Assembly (NCBI GenBank): GCA_038147755.1
Contig: JAYQTS010000007.1
Location: 1 to 64,000 of the forward strand
Direction of reading: 5' to 3'
Source: UBA5951 sp012269555
GTDB taxonomy: Bacteria > Pseudomonadota > Alphaproteobacteria > Puniceispirillales > Puniceispirillaceae
Length of the DNA stretch: 64,000 bases
Below the pieces are notes generated by a model that was given only the letters and a program-made list of their open reading frames with translations, was not told the origin of the DNA and ran no database searches. Positions 8,906 through 17,718 of this stretch are shown here, one piece after another (position 1 is the stretch's first letter; the number at the start of each line of letters is the position of its first letter). Both the position numbers and the translations under genes were made by a program.

Positions 8906-10216
8906 TTATTGTGCTGCATCGCCATAACCAACATTTTTACCACCATATCGTCTCACCCGAATATTACATTGTTCAGCGTGGCCAACAAATCCCTCCAAGA
9001 TACATAATCTAGAACCATACGCACCAATATGAGCTGCTGCTTCATCTGTTAAAATCTTCTGATAGGAATGTGTTTTTAAAAATTTACCAACCCACAAGCC
9101 GCCTGTATATCTGCCTGCCTTTTTGGTTGGTAATGTATGGTTTGTTCCAATCACCTTGTCACCATTTGCAACATTTGTACGGGGGCCCAAGAATAAAGCG
9201 CCATAGCAAGTCATTTTTTCTAAAAACCAATCATCTCTTTCTGTCATTACCTGAACGTGCTCTGAAGCTATTTCATCTGCCATTTTTAACATCTCATCAT
9301 ATGTGTCACAGACTATAACTTCTCCATAATCTCGCCAACTAACTGAAGCAGTGTCGGCAGTTGGCAAAATAGTAAGTAATCGATCTATTTCCTCCAAAGT
9401 ATCCCGAGCAAGTTTATCTGAATTTGTTAGAAGAACTGCTGGAGAATTATAACCATGCTCAGCTTGACCCAGTAAATCTGTTGCACACATCTCAGCATCT
9501 ACCGTCTCGTCCGCAATTACCATAGTTTCGGTTGGACCAGCAAATAAATCGATGCCAACTTTCCCGAATAATTGTCTTTTAGCTTCGGCGACAAAAGCGT
9601 TTCCTGGTCCCACTAGCATATGAACTGGCTCAATAGTCTCTGTTCCAAGCGCCATCGCTCCAATTCCCTGCATGCCCCCAAGAACATATATTTCATGTGC
9701 ACCACCCATATGCATAGCTGCAATGACAGCAGGGTTGGGCTTACCCTGAAAAGGAGGCGTTGATGCAACAATACGTGGCACCCCAGCCACTGATGCGGTC
9801 AGAACGGACATGTGTGCCGAGGCAACCATCGGGAACTTTCCAGCAGGCACATAACATCCGACAGACTGAACTGGAATATTCTTATGCCCCAAAATTACCC
9901 CAGGCAAAGTCTCAACTTCAATATCTTGCATGGATGCAAGTTGTGCCTCTGCAAATTTTCTTACCTGTGTTTGAGCAAATTTTATATCTTCTAAATCTCT
10001 CTCTGATACTTCTGAAATCAGCTTTTGAATTTCGCTTTCAGACAGACGATACGAATCAGGAGAATAATCATCAAATTTTTCTGCAAGCTCTCGAACAGCA
10101 GCATCTCCCCTGGCTTCAATATCTTTAAGTGTTACCTCTACAATTTGGCGAACCTTAGCATCATCTTCGGATCGCTCTAAAGCCGATTTACCTTCTTTAA
10201 TATACCTTATCGCCAT
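8906..10216 (-). CDS. hpsN: HisD-family dehydrogenase, probable sulfopropanediol 3-dehydrogenase (HpsN type)
   Basis: A 436-residue NAD-linked four-electron alcohol dehydrogenase of the histidinol dehydrogenase fold. Visible are the nucleotide region GPGNAFVAEAKRQLFG, the zinc-site LLGQAEHG (Gln and His), the catalytic Glu-His in ASEHVQVM, the zinc Asp in ANGDKVIG and the C-terminal His in EGFVGHAEQ. The GTNHTLPTKKAGRYTGGLWVG region resembles HpsN-type proteins rather than true HisD, and no his genes are nearby. HpsN oxidises (R)-2,3-dihydroxypropane-1-sulfonate to sulfolactate. An AAGGAG ribosome site lies upstream. Substrate is an inference; other HisD-like amino-alcohol dehydrogenases exist. 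Confidence 0.75.
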   Translation of the reverse strand: MAIRYIKEGKSALERSEDDAKVRQIVEVTLKDIEARGDAAVRELAEKFDDYSPDSYRLSESEIQKLISEVSERDLEDIKFAQTQVRKFAEAQLASMQDIEVETLPGVILGHKNIPVQSVGCYVPAGKFPMVASAHMSVLTASVAGVPRIVASTPPFQGKPNPAVIAAMHMGGAHEIYVLGGMQGIGAMALGTETIEPVHMLVGPGNAFVAEAKRQLFGKVGIDLFAGPTETMVIADETVDAEMCATDLLGQAEHGYNSPAVLLTNSDKLARDTLEEIDRLLTILPTADTASVSWRDYGEVIVCDTYDEMLKMADEIASEHVQVMTERDDWFLEKMTCYGALFLGPRTNVANGDKVIGTNHTLPTKKAGRYTGGLWVGKFLKTHSYQKILTDEAAAHIGAYGSRLCILEGFVGHAEQCNIRVRRYGGKNVGYGDAAQ

Positions 10217-10271
10217 TATAACTCCTTGGTTTTTTGAAACTAATTATGCAATAACACATTGTTTATGTTAC

Positions 10272-10721
10272 TCACAAAGCACCATTTATTACATAGTTGA
10301 GAATTTTAGTAATTTGCTCTGGAGTATCGACTACCGCTAACGCTGCGCCATCAATTTCCTTAAGTGCGTGCTGATGTTCAGGACCATGCATCACTATAAG
10401 AGGTTTGCCAAGAGCCGCAGCATACCCAGCATCAATAGCAGCATTCCATTGTTTGTACTTGTCTCCAAATCGAACTACAACAATGTCAGCCTGCTCCAAG
10501 TGCGTGCGCGTTCTGATGGCATTAAGTTTTGCTCCTTTATGGTCATGCCAGAATTTAGAGTCCTCTGAACCCATAATTTTTACACCACAGTCATCAGACG
10601 CTCCATGGTCTGTTACAGGAGAGGTAAATGAAACAGGAAGTTCTGCGGCTGCAACCTGTGCCTCGATTATATCACGCCAATCAGTGTGAATTTCTCCAGA
10701 TAAATAAACTGTCCAATGCAT
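10272..10721 (-). CDS. YtoQ family protein
   Basis: 149-residue cytoplasmic protein of the YtoQ family, related to the nucleoside 2-deoxyribosyltransferase fold. Characteristic stretches are YLSGEIHTDWR at the N-terminus, a central DCGVKIMGSEDSKFWHD and a ADIVVVRFGDKYKQWNAAIDAGYA segment. An AGGAGG ribosome site precedes the ATG. It is upstream of the HpsN-like gene on the same strand with a 55-base gap and often neighbours catabolic dehydrogenases; biochemical function is unknown. Confidence 0.85.
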   Translation of the reverse strand: MHWTVYLSGEIHTDWRDIIEAQVAAAELPVSFTSPVTDHGASDDCGVKIMGSEDSKFWHDHKGAKLNAIRTRTHLEQADIVVVRFGDKYKQWNAAIDAGYAAALGKPLIVMHGPEHQHALKEIDGAALAVVDTPEQITKILNYVINGAL

Positions 10722-10937
10722 TTATTTCCTCCTAATAATAATTTTAAATAATATTATATCATATAAAACCAATAAAATGAGTAAAGTCAGAGAATAAATT
10801 GAGGTATTATTGCATATGATGGAACTACGTTAAACAATTGCAAGCAAGAATAAAACTGAATGTTGCCAATTTGTTTGTTACAATAATCCTAATTGACTAT
10901 AGAGCTTAGCTACCAGGGTAATGTAAAGGTTAAGAAC

Positions 10938-11861
10938 ATGAAAAAATTTCAAATTATTTTTGCAGGCTATGGGCCTGAACATACTTCATTTTCAAAGTCT
11001 CTTAAAATTATGGGAAACAAAATTGTAAAGCAATTCCCTGATTTAGTAGACGTACAATATGTTTATAATGTTATGGACCTTGGCTATAAATCTGAAGATA
11101 TATTATGGATGACAGATCAAGGCATCTTAACTGTAACCTATCAGTCAACTAGTTATCTAACTGATGATGTGCCGGAACTAGGTTTTGTAGACCTTCCCTT
11201 TTTATTTAGAGATAATGCTCATGCCAGAAGCGCTATGGATGGAAAACTTGGTCAATACCTTACCAATAAAATAGAAGATAGGAAAAATTACAAAATACTT
11301 GGCTATTTGGAAAACGGTTTTCGCCAGATATCAAATTCTTCTCACATGATCAAAAAGCCTGATGATATGAAGGGCATGAAAATAAGAGTTTTGCCAAGTG
11401 AAGTTCATTCCCGTTTCTTTGAACTTTTGGGTGCATTGCCAATGCGAATGGATCTCACCCAAGCAATTAGCGATATTCAAAATGGTGCGCTTGATGCACA
11501 GGAAAATCCATACACAAATACAACCACATATGGCGTGCATCAATATCATAAACATCATACAGTTTCGAATCACTTCTATATTTCACGGGCGATAATGTGC
11601 AACAGAACCCAATTTTATAATTGGCCTGAGCAGTTAAAACAAGCAATTATAGCATCCGCAGAGGAGGCCATTCATTGGCAACGAAATCAAATAGAAACGG
11701 ATGTGAAAGAGGCAGAAAAATTAATCCTCGATGCTGCAGGTCAAATACATAGTCTTACAGTTGAGGAAACTACACTATTCAAAGAAAAAATAGCACCTTT
11801 ATATAATGACGCACGAGAACAATTCGGTGATATACCTTTTAATCTTCTCGAGAACAACTGA
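10938..11861 (+). CDS. DctP-family TRAP solute-binding protein lacking a signal peptide
   Basis: A DctP-like binding protein of about 307 residues from the ATG at 10938, with an in-frame extension to 10893 possible. Family features are PDDMKGMKIRVLPSEVH and the ALPMRMDLTQAISDIQNGALDAQENP region, where an Arg normally contacts the ligand carboxylate. Unlike the binding protein at 32.4 kb, neither start gives a hydrophobic leader; the chain begins MKKFQIIFAGYGPEHTSFS. No DctQ or DctM gene is adjacent. It may be a cytoplasmic member of the family or exported in an unusual way. The start is preferred for the AAGG site 8-11 bases upstream. Confidence 0.75.
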   Translation: MKKFQIIFAGYGPEHTSFSKSLKIMGNKIVKQFPDLVDVQYVYNVMDLGYKSEDILWMTDQGILTVTYQSTSYLTDDVPELGFVDLPFLFRDNAHARSAMDGKLGQYLTNKIEDRKNYKILGYLENGFRQISNSSHMIKKPDDMKGMKIRVLPSEVHSRFFELLGALPMRMDLTQAISDIQNGALDAQENPYTNTTTYGVHQYHKHHTVSNHFYISRAIMCNRTQFYNWPEQLKQAIIASAEEAIHWQRNQIETDVKEAEKLILDAAGQIHSLTVEETTLFKEKIAPLYNDAREQFGDIPFNLLENN

Positions 11862-11918
11862 ACACATAAATCTATTTTTGAACTATAAATTAACAAAGAT
11901 AGTAGTTCTTTTTTGTTT

Positions 11919-13545
11919 TCAATGAATTGAAGATAGTTTATTCCTATCCTCTGGAATGTCGATGTCTTCTGCTATCTGCATTTTTTCCCAACTAACACCA
12001 TTAATTGCTGACAAATATGCTGAAAGAATTTGTCTGCCTCCCTGGTCACCCGATATATTCTGTAATTCATCAAAAAACGCTTTTCCCCAAATCACCGGGT
12101 TTGAACGCTCTCCATTTATAAGTGGTAGTGTTATTCGAGTTTCTGGCTTTGGCAATAAATTATGTGACTCTATGAGCCGGTCAATTAATTCAGCTGTGAC
12201 AAATGGCATATCTGCTAAGCCAATTAAAGCCGAGTCATACTGTTCAGGCAGATTTTCAATAGCAGCCGTAACTGAGCTTGCTTTGACCTGTCTTATAGCT
12301 TGGATTATGGATAAATTTAACATTGAGTCCTGTAAGTTCTCGCCTTACCAGTTTTTCTTGGAATCCTGTAACGACAAATAAATTATTAATTTTTGAATTA
12401 AGAAAAGTTTTTACAATCCAACTTATCATTGTCATGCCATTATTTAATGGAAGAAGCAGTTTATTCTCGACACCCATCCGAGTTGAGCTGCCTGCTGCGA
12501 GAATAATGCCTGCAATCTTGTTTTCTGTAGAACTATTTTTATGAATTAACTTTCTCGGCAAAGGTCGAGACGCTATATCTGCAAGTAGGCCCCCAACGGC
12601 CATACCAGATAATTCCGATTTATCTAACTTAACCCCAGCAAGTGTTTTTTGAAGTAACCAATCAAGTCCATTTAATTTTGAAGACCGAGCACAGCCAGGC
12701 ATTCCAAGTACAATCATACCATCCCATTCTCCAACCATAGAGAGATTACCTGGATCAACAGGAAGACCGATATGAATTATCTCACCCCCAACCAATCTAA
12801 GGGCTTCCGGCAGAACATCCAACCTATCTGCTATGGCCGATGCTCCACATAGCAAGAATGCTTGAGCGCCCTGCTCTCTTGCCCTAATCATAGCCTTGCT
12901 AACATCCATGGAAGCGTGATCTACAATCTGACAATCTACAAGAGAACATTCTAATTGTGCCAATCTCGCCCTGGTAACATTTTCAGTTGCAATTAATATC
13001 GATGACTTCGTGTCTTCAAACTTTGTTTGTATAAGGCTAAAATTAAGGGAAATAAGATTTTGACATGACAAAAGAACACCACTGGCAATAAGTTTTAATG
13101 CCTCATCGATGGAGTTTTGTGACACAGCATATGGTATAATCTTCAATGTGGCTACCATCTGACCTTTTACAAGTAGTTGGTCAGGAAGAACCGTGGCAAA
13201 CGTAATTGCTTCGTCAATTTCATTAAGACGTTTTATTTTTTCAACATCTAATCTTGCAATACTTAATTTCTCTGCGATAAAATTTACTCTCCCAGTTGCT
13301 GGAACGGATAGCTGGAAACCTGTTTTTTTAAATGCGTTTGAAAGTAATTTCGCAGCCAAATTTTCATCAACATCTCCTTCTTCAAGACTCGCAACTAATA
13401 AAGAAGTAATTCCCACTGAACGAAGTTTTTGAATATGAGCTTTTGATAAGCTTGTACCCTTAGGTAATTTTCCATCAGGTAATTTTACAGAATGTACCAA
13501 CAAATCCCCTATACATTTTCTAATAGGTTTTTCGCCAAACTTCAT
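11919..13545 (-). CDS. Fusion of MoeA-like molybdopterin-binding domain and MocA-like nucleotidyltransferase, frameshifted
   Basis: Two-domain protein of ~540 residues. Residues 1-~340 resemble the molybdopterin-binding (MoeA/CinA-type) domain, with an AFLLCGASAIADR region and an IVLGMPGCARSSKLNG loop. From ~345 a MocA/MobA-type domain starts with IAGIILAAGSSTRMG and includes NPSYKTGQ and LIGLADMPFV. The frame changes near 12270, shortly after TGQS. Such fusions occur in alphaproteobacteria and are believed to produce cytosine-dinucleotide Mo cofactor for xanthine-dehydrogenase-type enzymes; one such enzyme is encoded at 17.7 kb. It is one of two Mo-cofactor loci in the window. Confidence 0.8.
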
Positions 13546-13638
13546 CTAATCTTCCTATCCTTCTCAAGGGAATGCTGCTAGCTTTATGGGCAAGCAAAAG
13601 TCCATCGCTCTGATTCCTTATTTGACACATTCTTCGAG

Positions 13639-13650
13639 TTACTGTCTAGA
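13639..13650. promoter_or_regulatory. TTACTGTCTAGA element upstream of the LDH2-type gene
   Basis: Resembles the repeated TTACAGTCTAGC and TTATAGTCTAGC elements at 4470 and 6400 and lies about 105 bases before the next gene. A weak single-copy match, noted because it is the third intergenic example. Confidence 0.2.
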
Positions 13651-13755
13651 TGAAAGCACATCTATATAAATACATAAGAATTTGAGCTTTAACAAAATAT
13701 GCATGCAAAAATTTAATGTTAACATAGTAAGCATTGAGTATTAGGGTAACTTTTT

Positions 13756-14805
13756 ATGAAATATGTAATATCACCACAGAGCCTTTTTTTATTTATCAAA
13801 TCAGCATTATTAGCGACAGGTTTTACAAAAAAAAATGCTGAAATAACAGCAGACTTGATGGTACAAGCAGATATATCAGGTCAAGATGGTCACGGTATTT
13901 TCAGACTTCCTCAATATATTAAAAGACTACAGGAAGGCGGAATGAACCCAAAACCAAAATTTAAGATATTATCTCAAAGAACTGCAACTGCTCTAATTGA
14001 CGGTGATAATGGAATTGGCCATCTGGTGATGCGTCATGCAGCTGACATTGCTATTAAGAAAGCTCGGAGAAGCGGAGTATCCTGGGTTGGCGCAAGAATG
14101 TCAAATCATGCTGGTCCAGCGGCATTGTATACTAAATACGTTCTTGATAATGGCCTGATTGGAATTTATGTAGCAGTTGGAAGCGCAAATCATATGCCAC
14201 CATGGGGTGGAACTGATCTGTTATTAAGCACGAATCCTATATCTATCGCTATTCCATCTGGTGTAAATCCTCCAATCATTCTTGATATGGCAACCACAGT
14301 TGCTGCGTATGGAAAAGTTAAAACATTGCTTCAATCAGGCGAAAAGATGCCAGAGGGATGGATGATTGACAAACAAGGAAACCCTTTAACCGATCCTTCA
14401 AAATCGAAGGACGGTTTTTTACTTCCTATAGGAGGCCCCAAGGGATATGGGTTGTCCCTAATTTTTGGCATTTTAGCGGGCACTTTAAATAATGCAGCTT
14501 TTGGCAAAGACGTTATTGATTTTAACTCTGATCACAAAACTATTACTAATACAGGTCACTTTATAATTGCATTGGATATAGAGGCATTTATGGACCTTGA
14601 ACAATTTAAATCACAGATAGACAATGTATGGAAAGAAATGAAATCCTCTGAAAAGTTGCCAGGCATATCTGAAATCCGGCTTCCTGGGGAGAATTTAGCC
14701 AAAACAATTAAAAAGAGAACGTCTTTAGGAATTGAAATACCAGCACCATTATTTTCCAAGCTCAAACAAATTGCAGATGAACTATCCATTCCTGAGTTAA
14801 CCTAA
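13756..14805 (+). CDS. Malate/L-lactate dehydrogenase (LDH2/MDH2) family oxidoreductase
   Basis: NAD(P)-dependent 2-oxoacid reductase of the LDH2 family, 349 residues. The N-terminal helical region has DISGQDGHG, in which H46 is the catalytic histidine, followed by the FRLPQYIKRLQ segment. The nucleotide-binding part includes MSNHAGPAALYT, the substrate loop STNPISIAIPSG, and GGPKGYGLSLIFGIL near residue 225. Members reduce or oxidise malate, ureidoglycolate, sulfolactate or similar acids; (R)-sulfolactate dehydrogenase ComC belongs here, which would fit the HpsN-like gene 4 kb away, but that link is speculative. Frame intact. Confidence 0.85.
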   Translation: MKYVISPQSLFLFIKSALLATGFTKKNAEITADLMVQADISGQDGHGIFRLPQYIKRLQEGGMNPKPKFKILSQRTATALIDGDNGIGHLVMRHAADIAIKKARRSGVSWVGARMSNHAGPAALYTKYVLDNGLIGIYVAVGSANHMPPWGGTDLLLSTNPISIAIPSGVNPPIILDMATTVAAYGKVKTLLQSGEKMPEGWMIDKQGNPLTDPSKSKDGFLLPIGGPKGYGLSLIFGILAGTLNNAAFGKDVIDFNSDHKTITNTGHFIIALDIEAFMDLEQFKSQIDNVWKEMKSSEKLPGISEIRLPGENLAKTIKKRTSLGIEIPAPLFSKLKQIADELSIPELT

Positions 14806-14812
14806 AAACCAA

Positions 14813-14843
14813 ATAAATAGCTGATTTTGAACGAGCTATTTAT
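14813..14843. terminator. Possible bidirectional terminator between convergent genes
   Basis: ATAAATAGCT (14813-14822) pairs with AGCTATTTAT (14834-14843) around an 11-base loop. The stem is 10 bp but AT-rich and has no strong T tract on either side. It lies between the ends of the convergent LDH2 and amidase genes, overlapping the amidase stop. Confidence 0.35.
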
Positions 14844-16184
14844 CTGACAAATGACTATTATCGTGATTTTCTTTTTTTATGAAATTTAGTAGCCAATTTG
14901 CTGCATATATTAATTTTTCATCAGCTGTATAATTCCCAACGAGCTGTATGCCTAGTGGCAGTTCATTCTCTCCTAATAAAAGCGGCAGATTAATACAGGG
15001 AAGACCTGTTAATGACCAAATTGTGCAACAAACAGGGTTACCTGTTGTACTTTCTGATAGTAACGGGGCCTTTCCCAACGCGGATGGGGTAACAATAACA
15101 TCAAATCTTGAAAATAAATTTTCAAAAAACTTACTCGCTTCATTTCTTACCATGACTGCTTTTCTAAATTCATCATTCTGAATGATTGATGCACGCTCTA
15201 ACGCTTCTAAAATTGGGGCGCTTAAATCATTACTGTTTGACTTTAAATAGTGACCCAAATTTTGAAAAATTTGAAATTCATGAATAATTTTATGTGCATC
15301 CAAGAACGTGCTCGTGAAAGGTCTTGCATCAATTTTTGAACACGGTTTCCTAAAGATGATACTAATTTATCAAAACCGGCTTTCATATCGGCGTCTAAAT
15401 TATCCATGTAATCAAAGGATACTAAACCAAATATTGGATCAGCTCTCTTTTTTAAGTTTAATCCATTTTGAAAAATGGGCCGACAGCTAGAAAAACTCTG
15501 AGGGTCACGGTTATCATATTGTGCAAGCACATCGCATATTAGAGTTAAATCCTCTATGTGATTTGCAAAAACACCAATCTGGTCCAGCAAATCTGATGTT
15601 TCTAATACACCCACACGTGGTATTATGCCAGCACTTGGTTTTAGCCCAAAAACACCACAAAAAGAGGCAGGTCTTATAACTGAGCCATTTGTTTGACTGC
15701 CAACAGTAATGGGAACGTGACCTGCTGCGACAGCTGCGGCAGAACCAGCGGAGGACCCACCTGGACTATAATCAAGATTATGAGGATTCTTTGTTTTGGA
15801 TGGATTCATAAATGCAAATTCAGTCGTGACTGTTTTACCAATTATTACGGCGCCCTCAGCTTCTAATAATTGAATAATTCGAGCTGAGTTATCAGGAATA
15901 CTCCCCAAAAGAATTGGTGAACCACATGTTGTTGGGATACCAGCAATGTCTATAATATCTTTGATTCCAATGGGAATACCATGCAATCTGCCAATAGTTT
16001 TGCCTTCAGATTGAAGTTTATCTAAGTTTTTAGCCCTCTCTATTGCAAAATCTCTATTCACATGAGCCCATGCCATTAATTCGTTATCTGTTGAATAAAT
16101 TGAATTTAAGCAAGCATGGGTAACTTCTAATGCTGTTAACTGTCCTAGACGTATTTTTGATAATATTTCTGATGCAGAAAACAT
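14836..16184 (-). CDS. Amidase (amidase-signature family), frameshifted
   Basis: Amide or ester hydrolase of the amidase-signature family, about 445 residues. The catalytic triad is visible as K75 (GIPIGIKDI), cis-Ser 144 (SPGGSSAGSAA) and nucleophile S168 (TNGSVIRP), followed by FGLKPSAGIIPR. The C-terminal part (GLPCINLPLLLGENELPLGIQLVG) is typical. The frame changes near 15300. The gene is complete otherwise. It is alone on its strand here; substrate unknown, though the neighbouring molybdenum hydroxylase and oxidoreductases suggest a role in degrading a nitrogen-containing compound. Confidence 0.85.
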
Positions 16185-16320
16185 TTAATTTTTTGTCTTT
16201 CTCATTCAACCAGACATTCGTTAAAATGTGGAAAGGACCTGTTCTAGCTTGCAGGCTCCATTAAATAAAATCATAGTAAAAAGAAATATACAAATAGGTA
16301 AATATTCTTAAAGTCAATTA

Positions 16321-17589
16321 ATGTCATCAAAATCTTCTAAAATCAAAAAAAATAAACATCCTACTATAGCCAAAAACCCATTACCCGAAATTAATCCTTT
16401 AAATATGTTCTGGGTGTTTTTTAAATTAGGATTGACTTGCTTTGGTGGTCCAACTGCCCATATTGGGTTTTTCTTTAATATGTTTGTTGAACAAAAAAAA
16501 TGGTTAACGGCCAAGGAATATGCTGAAATCGTAAGCTTATGTCAGTTTTTACCAGGGCCAACTTCAAGTCAAGTCGGCATGTCAATTGGTCTCAAATGCG
16601 GTGGTATTTCCCAAGCTTTTGCTGCCTGGCTCGGTTTTACATTACCCTCCATGATGATTATGATTGCTGCCGGTTATGGCATTCTGATATTTGACGAGAC
16701 AAGTATTTCCAGCGTTTTACATATGCTAAAATTATTTGCTGCCGCTATTGTTTTACAGGCAGTTATATCAATGGCAAAATCACTTACGCCTGATTGGACA
16801 AGAAGAATTTTATCCTTATTTGCTACATTTATTTTAGTGATTAGTCCTTCGGCTTTCATGCAATTGTTCATTTTAGGCGCCGGTGTAATAGCTGGCATAG
16901 TTATAAATCATTACAATGTTGCTAATATTGAGACAACAGAAAAGCGCGAGGAAAATTATACCTCTATCCCTTTTTTAAAAAGAATTGGTCTATTTTCTGG
17001 AGCTTTATTCTTAATTATATTACTTGGTCTGCCAGTTTTGGGGTTCATTCATAATTCTTTAATTATAGAGATAGTAACTATATTTTTCCAGTCTGGCGCA
17101 TTAGTCTTTGGCGGTGGCCATGTAGTTCTGCCGTTACTTCAATCTCAACTGGTTCCAAACGGTCTCATGAGCCATGCTGACTTTATGGCAGGATACGGAA
17201 TTGTTCAAGCTATTCCAGGACCACTTTTTACCTTTGCTGCCTATTTAGGTGTTCTTCTGCCAACAGGTTGGCCAGAATGGATGTCTGGCATATTTTGCCT
17301 TATAATCATTTTTCTACCAGCAATTCTTCTTGTTCTTGCAGTTATTCCCATCTGGGAAAATATAAGAGGTAATCAGTATATACAATCCAGTTTATATGGA
17401 GTAAACGCAGTTGTTGTTGGACTATTACTTGCTGCTCTTATAAACCCTATTCTTATTTTGAGTATTAAAAGCTGGATTGATATAGCTATTGTACTAATAC
17501 TTTACATGCTGTTATTATTTGGCAAGATTCCAATCTGGTTAATGATTCTAGCTGTTTGCCTTTCTGGACATCTATGGTCCTTTATTTGA
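16321..17589 (+). CDS. chrA: ChrA family chromate/anion transporter
   Basis: Two-domain inner-membrane transporter of the CHR family (422 residues, ~10-12 hydrophobic segments). Each half begins with the family signature: FFKLGLTCFGGPTAHIGFF in the first and FFQSGALVFGGGHVVLPLL in the second, each followed by a QFLPGPTSSQ or QAIPGPLFTFA motif. The family exports chromate, with sulfate as a possible natural substrate analogue. The start at 16321 has no clear ribosome site. No chromate regulator is next to it. Confidence 0.9.
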   Translation: MSSKSSKIKKNKHPTIAKNPLPEINPLNMFWVFFKLGLTCFGGPTAHIGFFFNMFVEQKKWLTAKEYAEIVSLCQFLPGPTSSQVGMSIGLKCGGISQAFAAWLGFTLPSMMIMIAAGYGILIFDETSISSVLHMLKLFAAAIVLQAVISMAKSLTPDWTRRILSLFATFILVISPSAFMQLFILGAGVIAGIVINHYNVANIETTEKREENYTSIPFLKRIGLFSGALFLIILLGLPVLGFIHNSLIIEIVTIFFQSGALVFGGGHVVLPLLQSQLVPNGLMSHADFMAGYGIVQAIPGPLFTFAAYLGVLLPTGWPEWMSGIFCLIIIFLPAILLVLAVIPIWENIRGNQYIQSSLYGVNAVVVGLLLAALINPILILSIKSWIDIAIVLILYMLLLFGKIPIWLMILAVCLSGHLWSFI

Positions 17590-17718
17590 TATTTTTATAT
17601 TCAAAACAATTATTGCCTATAAAAAATTCTCAATTTTTAAAATGCAAAATTCTGACTAGTAGGCAAAAGTAAAACAATGCTATGTAAAGAATACTTATTT
17701 TAAATTATTTTCAAAAAG

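Noticed and set aside
8906..10216. True histidinol dehydrogenase (hisD)
   Set aside because: No his neighbours, an SDR partner, and an HpsN-like C-terminal region.
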